Assembly (NCBI GenBank): GCA_023423655.1
Contig: JAFAFE010000005.1
Coordinates: 558,001-622,000 of the forward strand
Direction of reading: 5' to 3'
Length of the DNA: 64,000 nt
DNA from: Pseudomonadota bacterium
Lineage (GTDB): Bacteria; Pseudomonadota; Alphaproteobacteria; Sphingomonadales; Sphingomonadaceae
Position numbers and translations under genes: made by a program. This document shows positions 54,881-63,332 of the stretch, one piece after another. Within the stretch, counting starts at the first letter, position 1. The number at the start of each line of letters is the position of its first letter. A model generated the notes under the pieces. That model was not told the DNA's origin. It did not search any database and worked only from the letters and a program-made list of their open reading frames with translations.

Positions 54881-55333
54881 ATGGCCGAAGCCCCTTTTGA
54901 ACTTGCGATTGAACGCACTATTGCGGCCCCGCCCGAAAAAGTGTGGGACATTATGACCAACCGGCTGGAAGAATGGTGGGTGCCACAGCCTTGGCGCGGG
55001 GAAGTGGACAAGATTGACTGGTCCGCTGGCGGCGCGTTCGACACGACCATGAAAGGCCCCGATGGCGAAGAATTTAGCGGCAGCGGTATCTTCCTTGAAG
55101 TGACGCCCAACCAGCGGTTCGTCTTTACCGACGCGATTTCGAGCGACCATATGCCGCAGGATGCGTTCATGATCGGCACCTTCGAACTTGCCCCCGACGG
55201 ACAAGGCGGCACGCGCTACCGCGCCGCAGCCCGCCACTGGAGCGAGGAGGCGATGGAAAAGCATAAGGAAATGGGGTTCGAACCCGGCTGGACCGCCGCC
55301 GCCGCGCAGCTTGCCGCGCTATGCGAAGGCTGA
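54881..55333 (+). CDS. SRPBCC (AHSA1-type) domain protein
   Basis: A 150-residue protein with the START/Bet v1-like cavity fold: FELAIERTIAAPPEKVWDIMT at the start, FSGSGIFLEVTPNQRFVFTDA in the middle and the C-terminal helix EEAMEKHKEMGFEPGWTAAAAQLAAL. AGGAGACATAAT precedes the ATG. It closes the run and is 26 bases after the GST stop. It probably binds a hydrophobic ligand; no enzyme activity is evident. Confidence 0.9.
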   Translation: MAEAPFELAIERTIAAPPEKVWDIMTNRLEEWWVPQPWRGEVDKIDWSAGGAFDTTMKGPDGEEFSGSGIFLEVTPNQRFVFTDAISSDHMPQDAFMIGTFELAPDGQGGTRYRAAARHWSEEAMEKHKEMGFEPGWTAAAAQLAALCEG

Positions 55334-55349
55334 GCGCGCGGCGTTAAAC

Positions 55350-57332
55350 TCAGGCGTCAAACTGTAACCGTGCGAGGCGCGCATAAAGCCCGTCCTGCTT
55401 GACGAGTTGGTCATGCGTGCCTTGTTCGACAATCCGGCCTTCATCCATCACGATGATGCGGTCGGCCGCGCGCACGGTTGCAAGGCGGTGGGCGATCACG
55501 ATGGTGGTGCGCCCTTCCATCAAATGTTCGAGCGCATCCTGCACCAGCCGTTCGCTTTCGGCATCGAGCGCGCTGGTCGCTTCGTCGAGCAACAGCAACG
55601 GCGCTTTGCGGAGCAACGCCCGCGCAATTGCGACACGCTGGCGCTGGCCACCGGACAGACGCGCGCCGCCTTCGCCCATATAAGTGTCGAGCCCTTGCGG
55701 CAGCGCCTTGAGGAAAGTTTCGGCATTGGCCGCGCGCGCGGCTTCCCAAAGCTGCTCGTCGCTCGCACCCCAATTGCCATAGCGTAAATTGTCGCGCGCG
55801 GAGGCTGCAAAAATCACCGTTTCCTGCGGCACCATCGCAATGCGCGCGCGAATATCGGCGGGGTCGGCGGTTTGGAGGTCAACCCCGTCCATCCGCACCA
55901 CGCCCGCTTCCGGATCGTAGAAACGCTGGATAAGCTGGAACAAGGTCGATTTGCCCGCGCCCGACGGCCCGACCACCGCAACCGTTTCATCGGGCTGGAT
56001 CGCCAGTGAAAAATCCTTGAGCGCGGCGACTTCGGGGCGCGTCGGATAGCGGAACTCGACATGGTCGAACGAGATTGCGCCGCGTGCCGGAAGCGGCAGG
56101 GCGACCGGATGCGCAGGCGGGGCAATCACCGGCTGTTCAGCCAGCAATTCGGCCAAGCGGCTCGCCGCCCCCGACCCGCGCACCAGATCGCCGAACACTT
56201 CGGTCAGCGCACCGAACGCGCCTGCAATCAAGCCGCCGGTCAGCACGAAGGCAAAGATGGAGCCGCCGGTCATATCGCCCGAGCGCACCGCTTCTGCGCC
56301 ATACCACATCAGCATCGTAATCGCGCCGAAGATGAGACCCATCACCGTTGCGGTCATCACCGAACGCAAGCGGATGCGGCGCTTGGCCGCAACAAAAGTT
56401 TCATCGACCGCGCCCGCAAACCGGTCGCCCTCGCGCTCTTCCTGCCCGAAGGCCTGCACGATTTTCATCGCGCCCAAAGTTTCGGAGGTCATCGCGCCGA
56501 CATCGGCAATGCGGTCCTGACTGGTGCGCGACAGGCTTTGCAGCCGTTTGCCAAGCAACACGATCGGCGCAATCACCAGCACAATCCCGCCAAGCATCAT
56601 CAAGGTGAGCTTGGGCGCGACCCACAACAGGAAAGCGACCCCCAAAATCGCAATCACCACATTGCGCAGCGCCACCGACACGGTAGTGCCGACAATCTGT
56701 TCGATCAGCGTCGTGTCCGATGTCATGCGCGAGGCGATTTCGGCGGGGCGGTTTTCTTCAAAAAAGCCGGGATGGAGGCGGAGCAAATTGCGCTGCACAG
56801 CAATGCGCACATCGGCCACCACCCGCTCGCCAAGCCAGCTTACAAAATAGAAACGCACCGCCGTCGCAAGCGCCATGATGACCACGATGGTCAGGAGGAA
56901 ATAGAAGTAGGGCGCAATATCACCCGGCTGTCCGCCATAAATATTGCGGATGATGCTCGCGATAATCGAGCTGGCCGACACGCTTTGCGGAACGCCTGCG
57001 GCCTCGGCCATATTGCCCATAGGGTTGCCCACCGGATTAACCGGCGCAGGACTCGCGATACTATGCGCGCCAAAGCCTTCGTCGATAACGGCCATAAAGC
57101 CTGCAGGAATGGTCATGGTCGCGGTCGCAGCGACAAATAGCGCAAGCGCCGCGCCCAATATCTGCATCGGATAATGGCGCGCAAACGCCCATATCATCTT
57201 GAGATTGCCGATGCGCCGCGCGCCCGGCTTGGCGTCATCCTTGACGGATGGCGTGTCCACCGGAGCGGTTTGCGGAACCGATGCGGTATGCGGGAGAGTG
57301 TCGCGGCTCGACGCGGTGCCTTCTTGTGCCAT
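55350..57332 (-). CDS. ABC exporter, fused permease and ATPase (MsbA/ABCB-like)
   Basis: A 660-residue half-transporter. Six membrane spans lie in residues 45-380, then the nucleotide-binding domain: Walker A VGPSGAGKSTLFQL, signature LSGGQRQRVAIARALL, Walker B LLLLDEATSALDAE and the H-loop VIAHRLATV. Dimerises to export lipids, peptides or drugs; substrate unknown. An unusual long loop (residues 70-125, AVIDEGFGAHSIASPAPVNPVG...) follows the first span. Convergent with the detoxification run, 16 bases apart. Confidence 0.92.
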   Translation of the reverse strand: MAQEGTASSRDTLPHTASVPQTAPVDTPSVKDDAKPGARRIGNLKMIWAFARHYPMQILGAALALFVAATATMTIPAGFMAVIDEGFGAHSIASPAPVNPVGNPMGNMAEAAGVPQSVSASSIIASIIRNIYGGQPGDIAPYFYFLLTIVVIMALATAVRFYFVSWLGERVVADVRIAVQRNLLRLHPGFFEENRPAEIASRMTSDTTLIEQIVGTTVSVALRNVVIAILGVAFLLWVAPKLTLMMLGGIVLVIAPIVLLGKRLQSLSRTSQDRIADVGAMTSETLGAMKIVQAFGQEEREGDRFAGAVDETFVAAKRRIRLRSVMTATVMGLIFGAITMLMWYGAEAVRSGDMTGGSIFAFVLTGGLIAGAFGALTEVFGDLVRGSGAASRLAELLAEQPVIAPPAHPVALPLPARGAISFDHVEFRYPTRPEVAALKDFSLAIQPDETVAVVGPSGAGKSTLFQLIQRFYDPEAGVVRMDGVDLQTADPADIRARIAMVPQETVIFAASARDNLRYGNWGASDEQLWEAARAANAETFLKALPQGLDTYMGEGGARLSGGQRQRVAIARALLRKAPLLLLDEATSALDAESERLVQDALEHLMEGRTTIVIAHRLATVRAADRIIVMDEGRIVEQGTHDQLVKQDGLYARLARLQFDA

Positions 57333-57474
57333 ATCCCGCGCCCTTAGCAGTGCTACAGGAGCGCCTCAACGCAATTTGCAGTTAAATTCACGCCAATTTT
57401 CGCGACACTAGCACCCCCGATGACCCCAAGCCCTTGGCGACGCGCGCCTCCCCGCGCCCTTCCGGCCAATTTTA

Positions 57475-57492
57475 TTGCGTTGCAACACGCAA
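57475..57492 (+). promoter_or_regulatory. Dyad in the phaZ promoter region
   Basis: TTGCGTTGCAACACGCAA: arms TTGCG and CGCAA about TTGCAACA. It lies 53 bases before the phaZ ATG and could bind a PHA regulator such as PhaR; this is inference. Confidence 0.4.
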
Positions 57493-57545
57493 CCGGTTGT
57501 GAGACATTGGGGGGTCAAACATAAAATTCGGGTGGTTTCGCATTC

Positions 57546-58766
57546 ATGCTTTATGATGCTTATGAAATGCAGCGTAGCTGGCTTGCCGGCATTGGGGCGC
57601 TCGCCAATATGGGGTCGCAATGGCTGCAAAACCCCGCAAATCCTGTGGGTTATCTAGGCGGAGGGCCGGTTTTGGCCCATGCGCTTGATGTGTTCGCCCA
57701 TGCCGCAGCCCCGCGCGGAAAACCCCGTTTTGACCTCGATACCACGATGGTCGATGGCAAAATTGTGCCGGTGAAGGAGGAGATTGTCCTTCGCAAACCG
57801 TTCGGCCAATTGAAGCGCTTTGTCCATAAAGGCATTGTCGGCGCGCCCAAATTGCTCATTGTTGCGCCCATGTCGGGCCATTATGCGACGCTACTGCGCG
57901 GCACGGTCGAGCGGATGCTGCCGAACCATGATGTTTACATCACCGATTGGGCCGATGCTAAGCTTGTCCCGACCAGCGAAGGCCGGTTCGATCTTGACGA
58001 TTATATCGACTATCTCATCGAATTTCTGGAAACCATCGGTCCCGGCGCGCATATGCTGGCGGTGTGCCAGCCTTCGGTGCCAAGCTATGCCGCCGCTGCG
58101 GTCATGGCCAAGAAAAAGCATCCCTGCCGCCCCAAAACGCTCACTATGATGGGCGGACCGATTGATACGCGCGAAGCCCCCACCACGGTCAACACGATGG
58201 CGATGCAGCGCCCGCATGAATGGTTCCAGCAAAATGTCATCGCGACCGTACCGTTCCAATATGCAGGCGCGGGCCGCAAGGTTTATCCCGGCTTCCTGCA
58301 ACTGGCCGGCTTCATGTCGATGAACCTCGGCAATCATATGATGAGCCATTATGCGATGTTCAAACATCTGGTGTCGGGCGACGGCGAAAGCGCCGAGGCG
58401 ACCAAGGAATTTTACGATGAATATCGCGCGGTGTGCGACATGACCGCCGAATTTTACCTGCAAACCGTCGATGTGGTGTTCCAGACCCACGCGCTCCCCA
58501 AGGGCGAATTGCTCCATCGCGGCGAGAAAATCGACCCCGGCGCGATTACCGATATCGGCATCCTCGCGGTCGAAGGCGAACGCGACGATATTTCAGGCAT
58601 CGGCCAGACCAAGGCCGCGCTCAAAATTTCCAAAAATCTGCCCGCCGAGCATAAGAAATATTATCTCGCCAAGGGTGTCGGCCATTATGGCATTTTCAAC
58701 GGCAGCAAATGGCGCGACAAGATTGCGCCGGTGCTGGAAGATTGGATCCGCGCGCACGATAAATAA
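57546..58766 (+). CDS. phaZ: Intracellular polyhydroxyalkanoate depolymerase
   Basis: Mobilises stored polyhydroxybutyrate. 406 residues, typical of PhaZ from alphaproteobacteria. It has an alpha/beta-hydrolase fold with the lipase-like box Cys174 in LAVCQPSVPSYAAAAVM; a Cys nucleophile is characteristic of this class. The Asp in AVEGERDDISG and the His in KGVGHYGIFNGSKWR complete the triad. The start block YEMQRSWLAGIGALANMGSQW is family-specific. It stands alone with a dyad upstream. Confidence 0.94.
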   Translation: MLYDAYEMQRSWLAGIGALANMGSQWLQNPANPVGYLGGGPVLAHALDVFAHAAAPRGKPRFDLDTTMVDGKIVPVKEEIVLRKPFGQLKRFVHKGIVGAPKLLIVAPMSGHYATLLRGTVERMLPNHDVYITDWADAKLVPTSEGRFDLDDYIDYLIEFLETIGPGAHMLAVCQPSVPSYAAAAVMAKKKHPCRPKTLTMMGGPIDTREAPTTVNTMAMQRPHEWFQQNVIATVPFQYAGAGRKVYPGFLQLAGFMSMNLGNHMMSHYAMFKHLVSGDGESAEATKEFYDEYRAVCDMTAEFYLQTVDVVFQTHALPKGELLHRGEKIDPGAITDIGILAVEGERDDISGIGQTKAALKISKNLPAEHKKYYLAKGVGHYGIFNGSKWRDKIAPVLEDWIRAHDK

Positions 58767-58850
58767 GCCTGACACGCTTGGCTTTCGTCAGGCGCATCTG
58801 GATTATCCGGCTGTGCGCGCCGCTCTATACAGTTGAAATCCTATGGCCTA

Positions 58851-58870
58851 TTCTCCTTGTTCAAGGAGAA
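58851..58870 (+). promoter_or_regulatory. Hairpin enclosing the ribosome binding site of the next gene
   Basis: TTCTCCTTG-TT-CAAGGAGAA is a perfect inverted repeat. Its right arm contains AAGGAG, the Shine-Dalgarno for the ATG at 58876, so the fold would block ribosome binding. Confidence 0.6.
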
Positions 58871-58875
58871 TAACC

Positions 58876-59184
58876 ATGAAGTGCGTTGTGAAATTATCTG
58901 CCGGCCTGCTTGTCGCCGCTACTGCTTTACCTGCCGCAGCCGCGCTCCCGCCTTATCATCAGCGCACCGCCGAAATTCGCGAAATTCTGGACAATGGCGA
59001 TGTGCAGAAAAAGCTCAACGACCAGCCGATTACGGCCGTCACCTATGTCGGCAATAACAGCTATGAAGTGCGCAGCGAGCAATGCCGTGTGCCGGTGCAG
59101 ACCGTCACCCGTCCCCGCGCCAATCCCGGCCCGCGCCTGTTCAGCTTAAGGGTCGGCACCGCCCGTTGTATCCCTGTGCGGTAG
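58876..59184 (+). CDS. Small secreted protein of unknown function
   Basis: A 102-residue product with a signal peptide (MKCVVKLSAGLLVAATALPAAAA) and a mature part of about 79 residues. Two cysteines (SEQCRVPV and TARCIPV) could form a disulfide. No family is recognised; the basic, Val-rich mature region suggests a periplasmic role. Strong AAGGAG lies six bases upstream, inside a hairpin. Confidence 0.75.
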   Translation: MKCVVKLSAGLLVAATALPAAAALPPYHQRTAEIREILDNGDVQKKLNDQPITAVTYVGNNSYEVRSEQCRVPVQTVTRPRANPGPRLFSLRVGTARCIPVR

Positions 59185-59296
59185 AGGGTGTTTGGCTGTC
59201 GGTCATTTTACGCGGCTCCTTCATTTTGGTGCGCGATTTTTTCCGCGGGGCTGATAAGATGGTTTCAATCGTAATCTGATTTGAAGGACATCGCAC

Positions 59297-60619
59297 ATGG
59301 CCAAAAAGCCGACCGAAGGCACGCCTCCCGTGGAAGCGCGCATCTCCCCCAAGCCGCAAGTGGACGAAATTGGCGGGCGTAAATTAAAGGCCTCGACCCT
59401 GATGATGGGCCACGGCTTTGATCCGATGCTATCCGAAGGGTCGCTGAAGCCGCCGGTTTTCCTGACTTCCACCTTCGTCTTTCCCAATGCCGCCGCAGGC
59501 AAGCGCCATTTTGAAGGCGTAACCGGAAAGCGCCCCGGCGGCGCGGACGGGCTCGTTTATTCACGCTTCAACGGCCCCAATCAGGAAATTTTGGAAGACC
59601 GGCTGGGCGTATGGGAAGAGGCCGAAGATGCGCTCGCTTTTTCCAGCGGCATGTCGGCGATTGCGACCCTGTTCCTCGCGATGGTGAAGCCCGGCGATAC
59701 CATCGTCCATTCCGGCCCGCTTTATGCCGCAACCGAAACGCTGATTGCGCGCATTTTGGGCAAGTTCGGCGTGAATTGGGTCGATTTTCCGGCTGGCGCA
59801 ACCCGCGAAGAAATCGACGCGGTGCTGGGCAAGGCGGCTGAGACCGGCAATGTCGCGCTTATCTATCTGGAAAGCCCGGCCAACCCGACCAATGCGCTGG
59901 TCGATGTGGAAGCGGTCGCCGCTAGCCGCGATGCGATTTTTGCCGGTGCCGATGCCAAACCGCCCATTGCCATCGACAATACTTTCCTTGGCCCCCTCTG
60001 GGCGCAGCCGCTCAAACAAGGCGCGGATCTGGTCGTCTATAGCCTCACCAAATATGTCGGCGGGCATAGTGATCTGGTCGCGGGCGGCGTGCTCGGCTCT
60101 AAGGAGCATATCAACACCATCCGCCTGATGCGTAACACCATCGGCACCATCTGCGATCCCAACACCGCCTGGATGTTGCTCCGCAGCCTTGAAACGCTGG
60201 AACTGCGTATGAGCCGCGCGGGCGAAAATGCGGTCAAAGTATGCGAATTTTTACGCGACCATCCCAAGGTGGAAAAGGTTGGCTATCTCGGCTTCCTTGC
60301 CGATGGCGACGATAAGCGGCAGGCCGATATTTATGCGCGCCACTGCACCGGCGCTGGCTCGACCTTCTCGCTTTACTTGAAGGGCGGGGAGAAAGAGGCC
60401 TTCGCCTTCCTCGACGCGCTCAAAATCGCCAAACTTGCCGTTTCGCTGGGCGGCACCGAAACGCTCGCATCCGCGCCCGCTGCCATGACCCACCTGTCGG
60501 TCCCCGACGAGCGCAAACAAGCACTCGGCATCACCGACAATCTGGTCCGCATCTCCATCGGTGTAGAAGATGCCGACGATCTGATCGCCGATTTCGCTGC
60601 GGCCTTGGACGCGGTGTGA
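59297..60619 (+). CDS. Cystathionine gamma-synthase family PLP enzyme
   Basis: A 440-residue trans-sulfuration enzyme. The PLP lysine is Lys252 in VYSLTKYVGGHSDL, the ring aspartate in AIDNTFLGPLW, and the YSRFNGPNQEILEDRL block and SLGGTETLASAPAAMTH are typical of the cystathionine gamma-synthase/methionine gamma-lyase group. Which reaction it carries out cannot be fixed from sequence. An N-terminal extension of about 30 residues (KKPTEGTPPVEARI) is present. A paralogue of metC at 11398. Confidence 0.88.
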   Translation: MAKKPTEGTPPVEARISPKPQVDEIGGRKLKASTLMMGHGFDPMLSEGSLKPPVFLTSTFVFPNAAAGKRHFEGVTGKRPGGADGLVYSRFNGPNQEILEDRLGVWEEAEDALAFSSGMSAIATLFLAMVKPGDTIVHSGPLYAATETLIARILGKFGVNWVDFPAGATREEIDAVLGKAAETGNVALIYLESPANPTNALVDVEAVAASRDAIFAGADAKPPIAIDNTFLGPLWAQPLKQGADLVVYSLTKYVGGHSDLVAGGVLGSKEHINTIRLMRNTIGTICDPNTAWMLLRSLETLELRMSRAGENAVKVCEFLRDHPKVEKVGYLGFLADGDDKRQADIYARHCTGAGSTFSLYLKGGEKEAFAFLDALKIAKLAVSLGGTETLASAPAAMTHLSVPDERKQALGITDNLVRISIGVEDADDLIADFAAALDAV

Positions 60620-60627
60620 TGAATCTG

Positions 60628-60661
60628 GAAAGCCCTGTCTCTGGAAAGAGGCGGGGCTTTC
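60628..60661 (+). terminator. Hairpin after the PLP enzyme gene
   Basis: GAAAGCCC (60628-60635) and GGGCTTTC (60654-60661) form a stem, with inner TGTCTCT/AGAGGCG pairing. There is no T-run, so the terminator call is uncertain. The next gene starts 16 bases on. Confidence 0.5.
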
Positions 60662-60676
60662 GCTTATGACCCGCGC

Positions 60677-61645
60677 ATGACTATCACTCTCCAAAATGTG
60701 CGTGTTGAACGGTTTGATGTAGACGGGCATTTCACCATAGCGCGTGGGGCCAAGACTTTTGTGGATGTGGTCACGTGCGCGGTGAGCGATGGCGTGCATG
60801 TCGGTTCGGGCGAAGGCACGCCGATTTATTATGAGGGGGAAACGGCGGAGCTGTGCGCCGAGGCTATTTGCGCGCGCATGGCAGAGGATGCCCCGGTATC
60901 GCGCGAAAACTTGCTCACCAGCATGAAGGCAGGCGCAGGGCGCAATGCGCTCGATTGTGCGCTGTGGGATTTGGAGGTCAAGCGGACGGGGCAGCCTTTG
61001 TGGCGGCTTGCCGGATTGCCCGAACCCAAGCCGCTTGTGACTGCCATCACCATTTCGCTCGACGCGCCGGACGCGATGGAGGGTGCCGCGCGCAAGGCAG
61101 CGGCGAACGGCTATCGCCTGCTCAAGATGAAATTGTCGGGAGAAGGCGACCTCGAACGGGTCCGCGCGGTGCGTAAGGGCGCGCCGGATGCGCGCTTCAT
61201 TGTCGATGCCAATGAAAGCTGGGACGCTATCGACATAGGAGAGGCCGCTGGCGCGCTTGCGGCGCTCGGCGTTGAAATGATCGAACAGCCGGTGTCGGCG
61301 GGCAAAGAGCATTTACTACGCGGCGTCCGCTCACCCGTGCCTTTCTGCGCGGATGAAAGCATCCAGACGCTTGACGATCTCGACCGCATCGGCGGTGCGT
61401 TTCAAGCCATCAATATCAAGCTCGACAAGACGGGCGGGCTTACCGCCGCTTTATTGCTCGCTAAACAAGCACAGGCGCGCGGGCTCGACATCATGGTCGG
61501 CTGTATGCTCTCCACCTCGCTCGGCATCCGCCCTGCTTTCGCACTGGCGCAAAAGGCACGGTGGGTGGATTTGGATGGGCCAGCTTTGCTCAAACAGGAT
61601 CGCCCGGGCGGGTTTATTTTCAAAGGCGGGATGATTTTACCCTGA
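60677..61645 (+). CDS. Dipeptide epimerase (L-Ala-D/L-Glu type), enolase superfamily
   Basis: A 322-residue enzyme of the muconate-lactonising enzyme group. The catalytic lysines are in the KxK motif, Lys150 and Lys152 (LLKMKLSG); metal ligands include Asp177 in VDANES, Glu in EMIEQP and Asp in CADES; the second catalytic lysine lies in NIKLDKTGG. The capping domain spans residues 1-115. Probably recycles murein peptides or epimerises dipeptides. Substrate specificity is inferred. Confidence 0.9.
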   Translation: MTITLQNVRVERFDVDGHFTIARGAKTFVDVVTCAVSDGVHVGSGEGTPIYYEGETAELCAEAICARMAEDAPVSRENLLTSMKAGAGRNALDCALWDLEVKRTGQPLWRLAGLPEPKPLVTAITISLDAPDAMEGAARKAAANGYRLLKMKLSGEGDLERVRAVRKGAPDARFIVDANESWDAIDIGEAAGALAALGVEMIEQPVSAGKEHLLRGVRSPVPFCADESIQTLDDLDRIGGAFQAINIKLDKTGGLTAALLLAKQAQARGLDIMVGCMLSTSLGIRPAFALAQKARWVDLDGPALLKQDRPGGFIFKGGMILP

Positions 61646-61756
61646 AGCGTTGAACCGTCAGCGCGTCTGTTCAGCAACCATATAGCTCTTATCGGCAAAT
61701 TGATGGTTGGCCGCAACGCCATGATCTTCATCGATTGGATGTGCCGGAGCAATATT

Positions 61757-62293
61757 ATGACGAGCCGCATCAACACCCGCTTTATCTTGATGGCGCTTAT
61801 GCTGGCCAGCGGGGCGATAAGCGCGCCGCCTTCCCTGGCTAAATCGCTCCAACCTGTGGCTCTCGCCACCCCGGCAGCCAGCCTGCGCACGACTATCGAC
61901 GGCCATTTTGCGCGCTATCGCTACACGGACATCAGAAACATTCCGCCGCGCTACCATGAATTTGAAAACTCGCCCGCCTTGCAGGCGCTGTTCGACCGTG
62001 CAGGCGGCGGGCTGGATTATGATGTTTATTGCGGATGTCAGGAATATGAAGAGGATAAGTTCCGCTACACTATTCTGTCGACCAAGATAAGCGGCCGACG
62101 GGCGGACGTGAATATGCAGGTCTTTCCTTTCTATAATGATGATGGCCGCCGCATCACCGTGAAGTTTTTGCGCAATGCCAAAGGCGTCTGGCAGGTCGAT
62201 GATGTGATTGGTGACGTGACTGACGCGCAACATAATAGAAGCCTCCAAGCCACCTTACGCGCGATGGGGCCGGGGTCATTGCGGGTCGAATAA
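61757..62293 (+). CDS. Secreted NTF2-like protein, unknown function
   Basis: A 178-residue product. ATG 61757 is chosen because GGAG precedes it and MTSRINTRFILMALMLASGAIS is a signal peptide. The mature part has an NTF2/DUF3828-like pattern (LQALFDRAGGGLDYDVYCGCQEYEEDKF, quoted in part, and GVWQVDDVIGD). The CGC at the centre is unusual. Periplasmic location is likely; function unknown. Confidence 0.75.
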   Translation: MTSRINTRFILMALMLASGAISAPPSLAKSLQPVALATPAASLRTTIDGHFARYRYTDIRNIPPRYHEFENSPALQALFDRAGGGLDYDVYCGCQEYEEDKFRYTILSTKISGRRADVNMQVFPFYNDDGRRITVKFLRNAKGVWQVDDVIGDVTDAQHNRSLQATLRAMGPGSLRVE

Positions 62294-62312
62294 GCCACCC
62301 AGCCGCTGCCAG

Positions 62313-62744
62313 TCACACCCTGTCCGTCCGGCTATTTTGCGCCGCACGGATTTTCCATATGCCCGCTATTCTAAGCAAGGTCAGCGTTAACAGGCCCGCC
62401 CTGTCCTCAGCCGACGCATCACCAGCGCGGAAATCCGGCCAATCCCATCGCCCGTGCGCGAGGGCGACGGTGGGCGCAAGCGCCTCCCATTTAAGCGGCT
62501 CAAAACGGTAGGCCGGCAATTGCGCGGCAATCGCCGCCTCTATCGCGTCATGGCCTTGGTGGATTGCCGCGCGCGACGTCCACCACAGCCCGCCCCAACT
62601 GATAAAATCCGCTTTTTCCGCAAAAAGACCGGACCAGCTTTCCATATCGCCTTGGGTGAAAAATTCGCCCGTACGACGTAACAAGGCGTTGATCGCATCG
62701 ACGTCGCTCTGGTCGAAATTGCTGTCGTCATGCTCTGCCCTCAT
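62313..62744 (-). CDS. SnoaL/NTF2-like protein (DUF4440 type)
   Basis: A 143-residue protein with an NTF2-like cone fold: VDAINALLRRTGEFFTQGDMESWSGLFAEKADFISWGG is the typical first helix (quoted in part). The ATG overlaps the stop of the upstream VOC gene (ATGA), so they are translationally coupled under the SoxR-type promoter. Ligand unknown. Confidence 0.85.
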   Translation of the reverse strand: MRAEHDDSNFDQSDVDAINALLRRTGEFFTQGDMESWSGLFAEKADFISWGGLWWTSRAAIHQGHDAIEAAIAAQLPAYRFEPLKWEALAPTVALAHGRWDWPDFRAGDASAEDRAGLLTLTLLRIAGIWKIRAAQNSRTDRV

Positions 62745-63151
62745 GACATTTTCTGTCCGGCAGCGCTTGGAGCAGCATAGCTCACAATTTCATATTCAAT
62801 GGCGTTTTCATCGAGAAAATAGAAGCGACGGCCCGGCGCATAATCGCCATGATTGAAAGGCTGGAGGCCGAAATCAATTACGCGGCGTTCCGTTTCGTCG
62901 AGGTCATCGACGACGAACGCCAAATGGTTGAGCGCCGTTCCAGGCGTAAATTCTACCTCTTCATGGATACCGCCCGCGCTTGTGTAAAACGCAATATAAT
63001 GGCTGTCGCTGCCGACATGGATCGTAAAGCCCTTATTTTTGGCAGGACCGCGCCAGCGTTCTTTCCAGCCGAACAAGGCGGTTAGCATTTCAGCCGCGCG
63101 CTCGGGGTCGCGCACGGTGATATTGGCATGTTCGAGATAGGCTTGCGTCAT
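62741..63151 (-). CDS. VOC family protein (glyoxalase-like)
   Basis: A 136-residue single VOC domain: YLEHANITVRDPERAAEMLTALFGW starts it, HLAFVVDDLDETERRVIDFG and the C-terminal FYFLDENAIEYEIVSY, with the Glu metal ligand, end it. It is the first gene after the SoxR-type promoter and is coupled to the NTF2-like gene. A role in redox or electrophile stress is inferred from that promoter. Confidence 0.88.
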   Translation of the reverse strand: MTQAYLEHANITVRDPERAAEMLTALFGWKERWRGPAKNKGFTIHVGSDSHYIAFYTSAGGIHEEVEFTPGTALNHLAFVVDDLDETERRVIDFGLQPFNHGDYAPGRRFYFLDENAIEYEIVSYAAPSAAGQKMS

Positions 63152-63261
63152 CTTGTTTCTCCTGTGACGGCGCGCAGGATGCGATGGAAGCGACGCTAAT
63201 CATTCGCCTTTTCCCCATGACATTGCGCCGGTTTACCGCACTATGCGGAGCGACGCTTGTG

Positions 63262-63292
63262 TTCATAAAAGTTCAACCTAAGTTGAGGTCAA
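63262..63292 (-). promoter_or_regulatory. SoxR-type promoter of the VOC/NTF2 operon
   Basis: On the minus strand, -35 TTGACC (63292-63287) and -10 TATGAA (63267-63262) are 19 bases apart, the long spacing of MerR/SoxR promoters. The spacer holds a dyad TCAAC-TTAG-GTTGA. soxR starts 40 bases away on the other strand. Confidence 0.8.
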
Positions 63293-63332
63293 GATAAAAA
63301 TGGACAGGGCTTAGCATGAAACAGGGCAGGAC

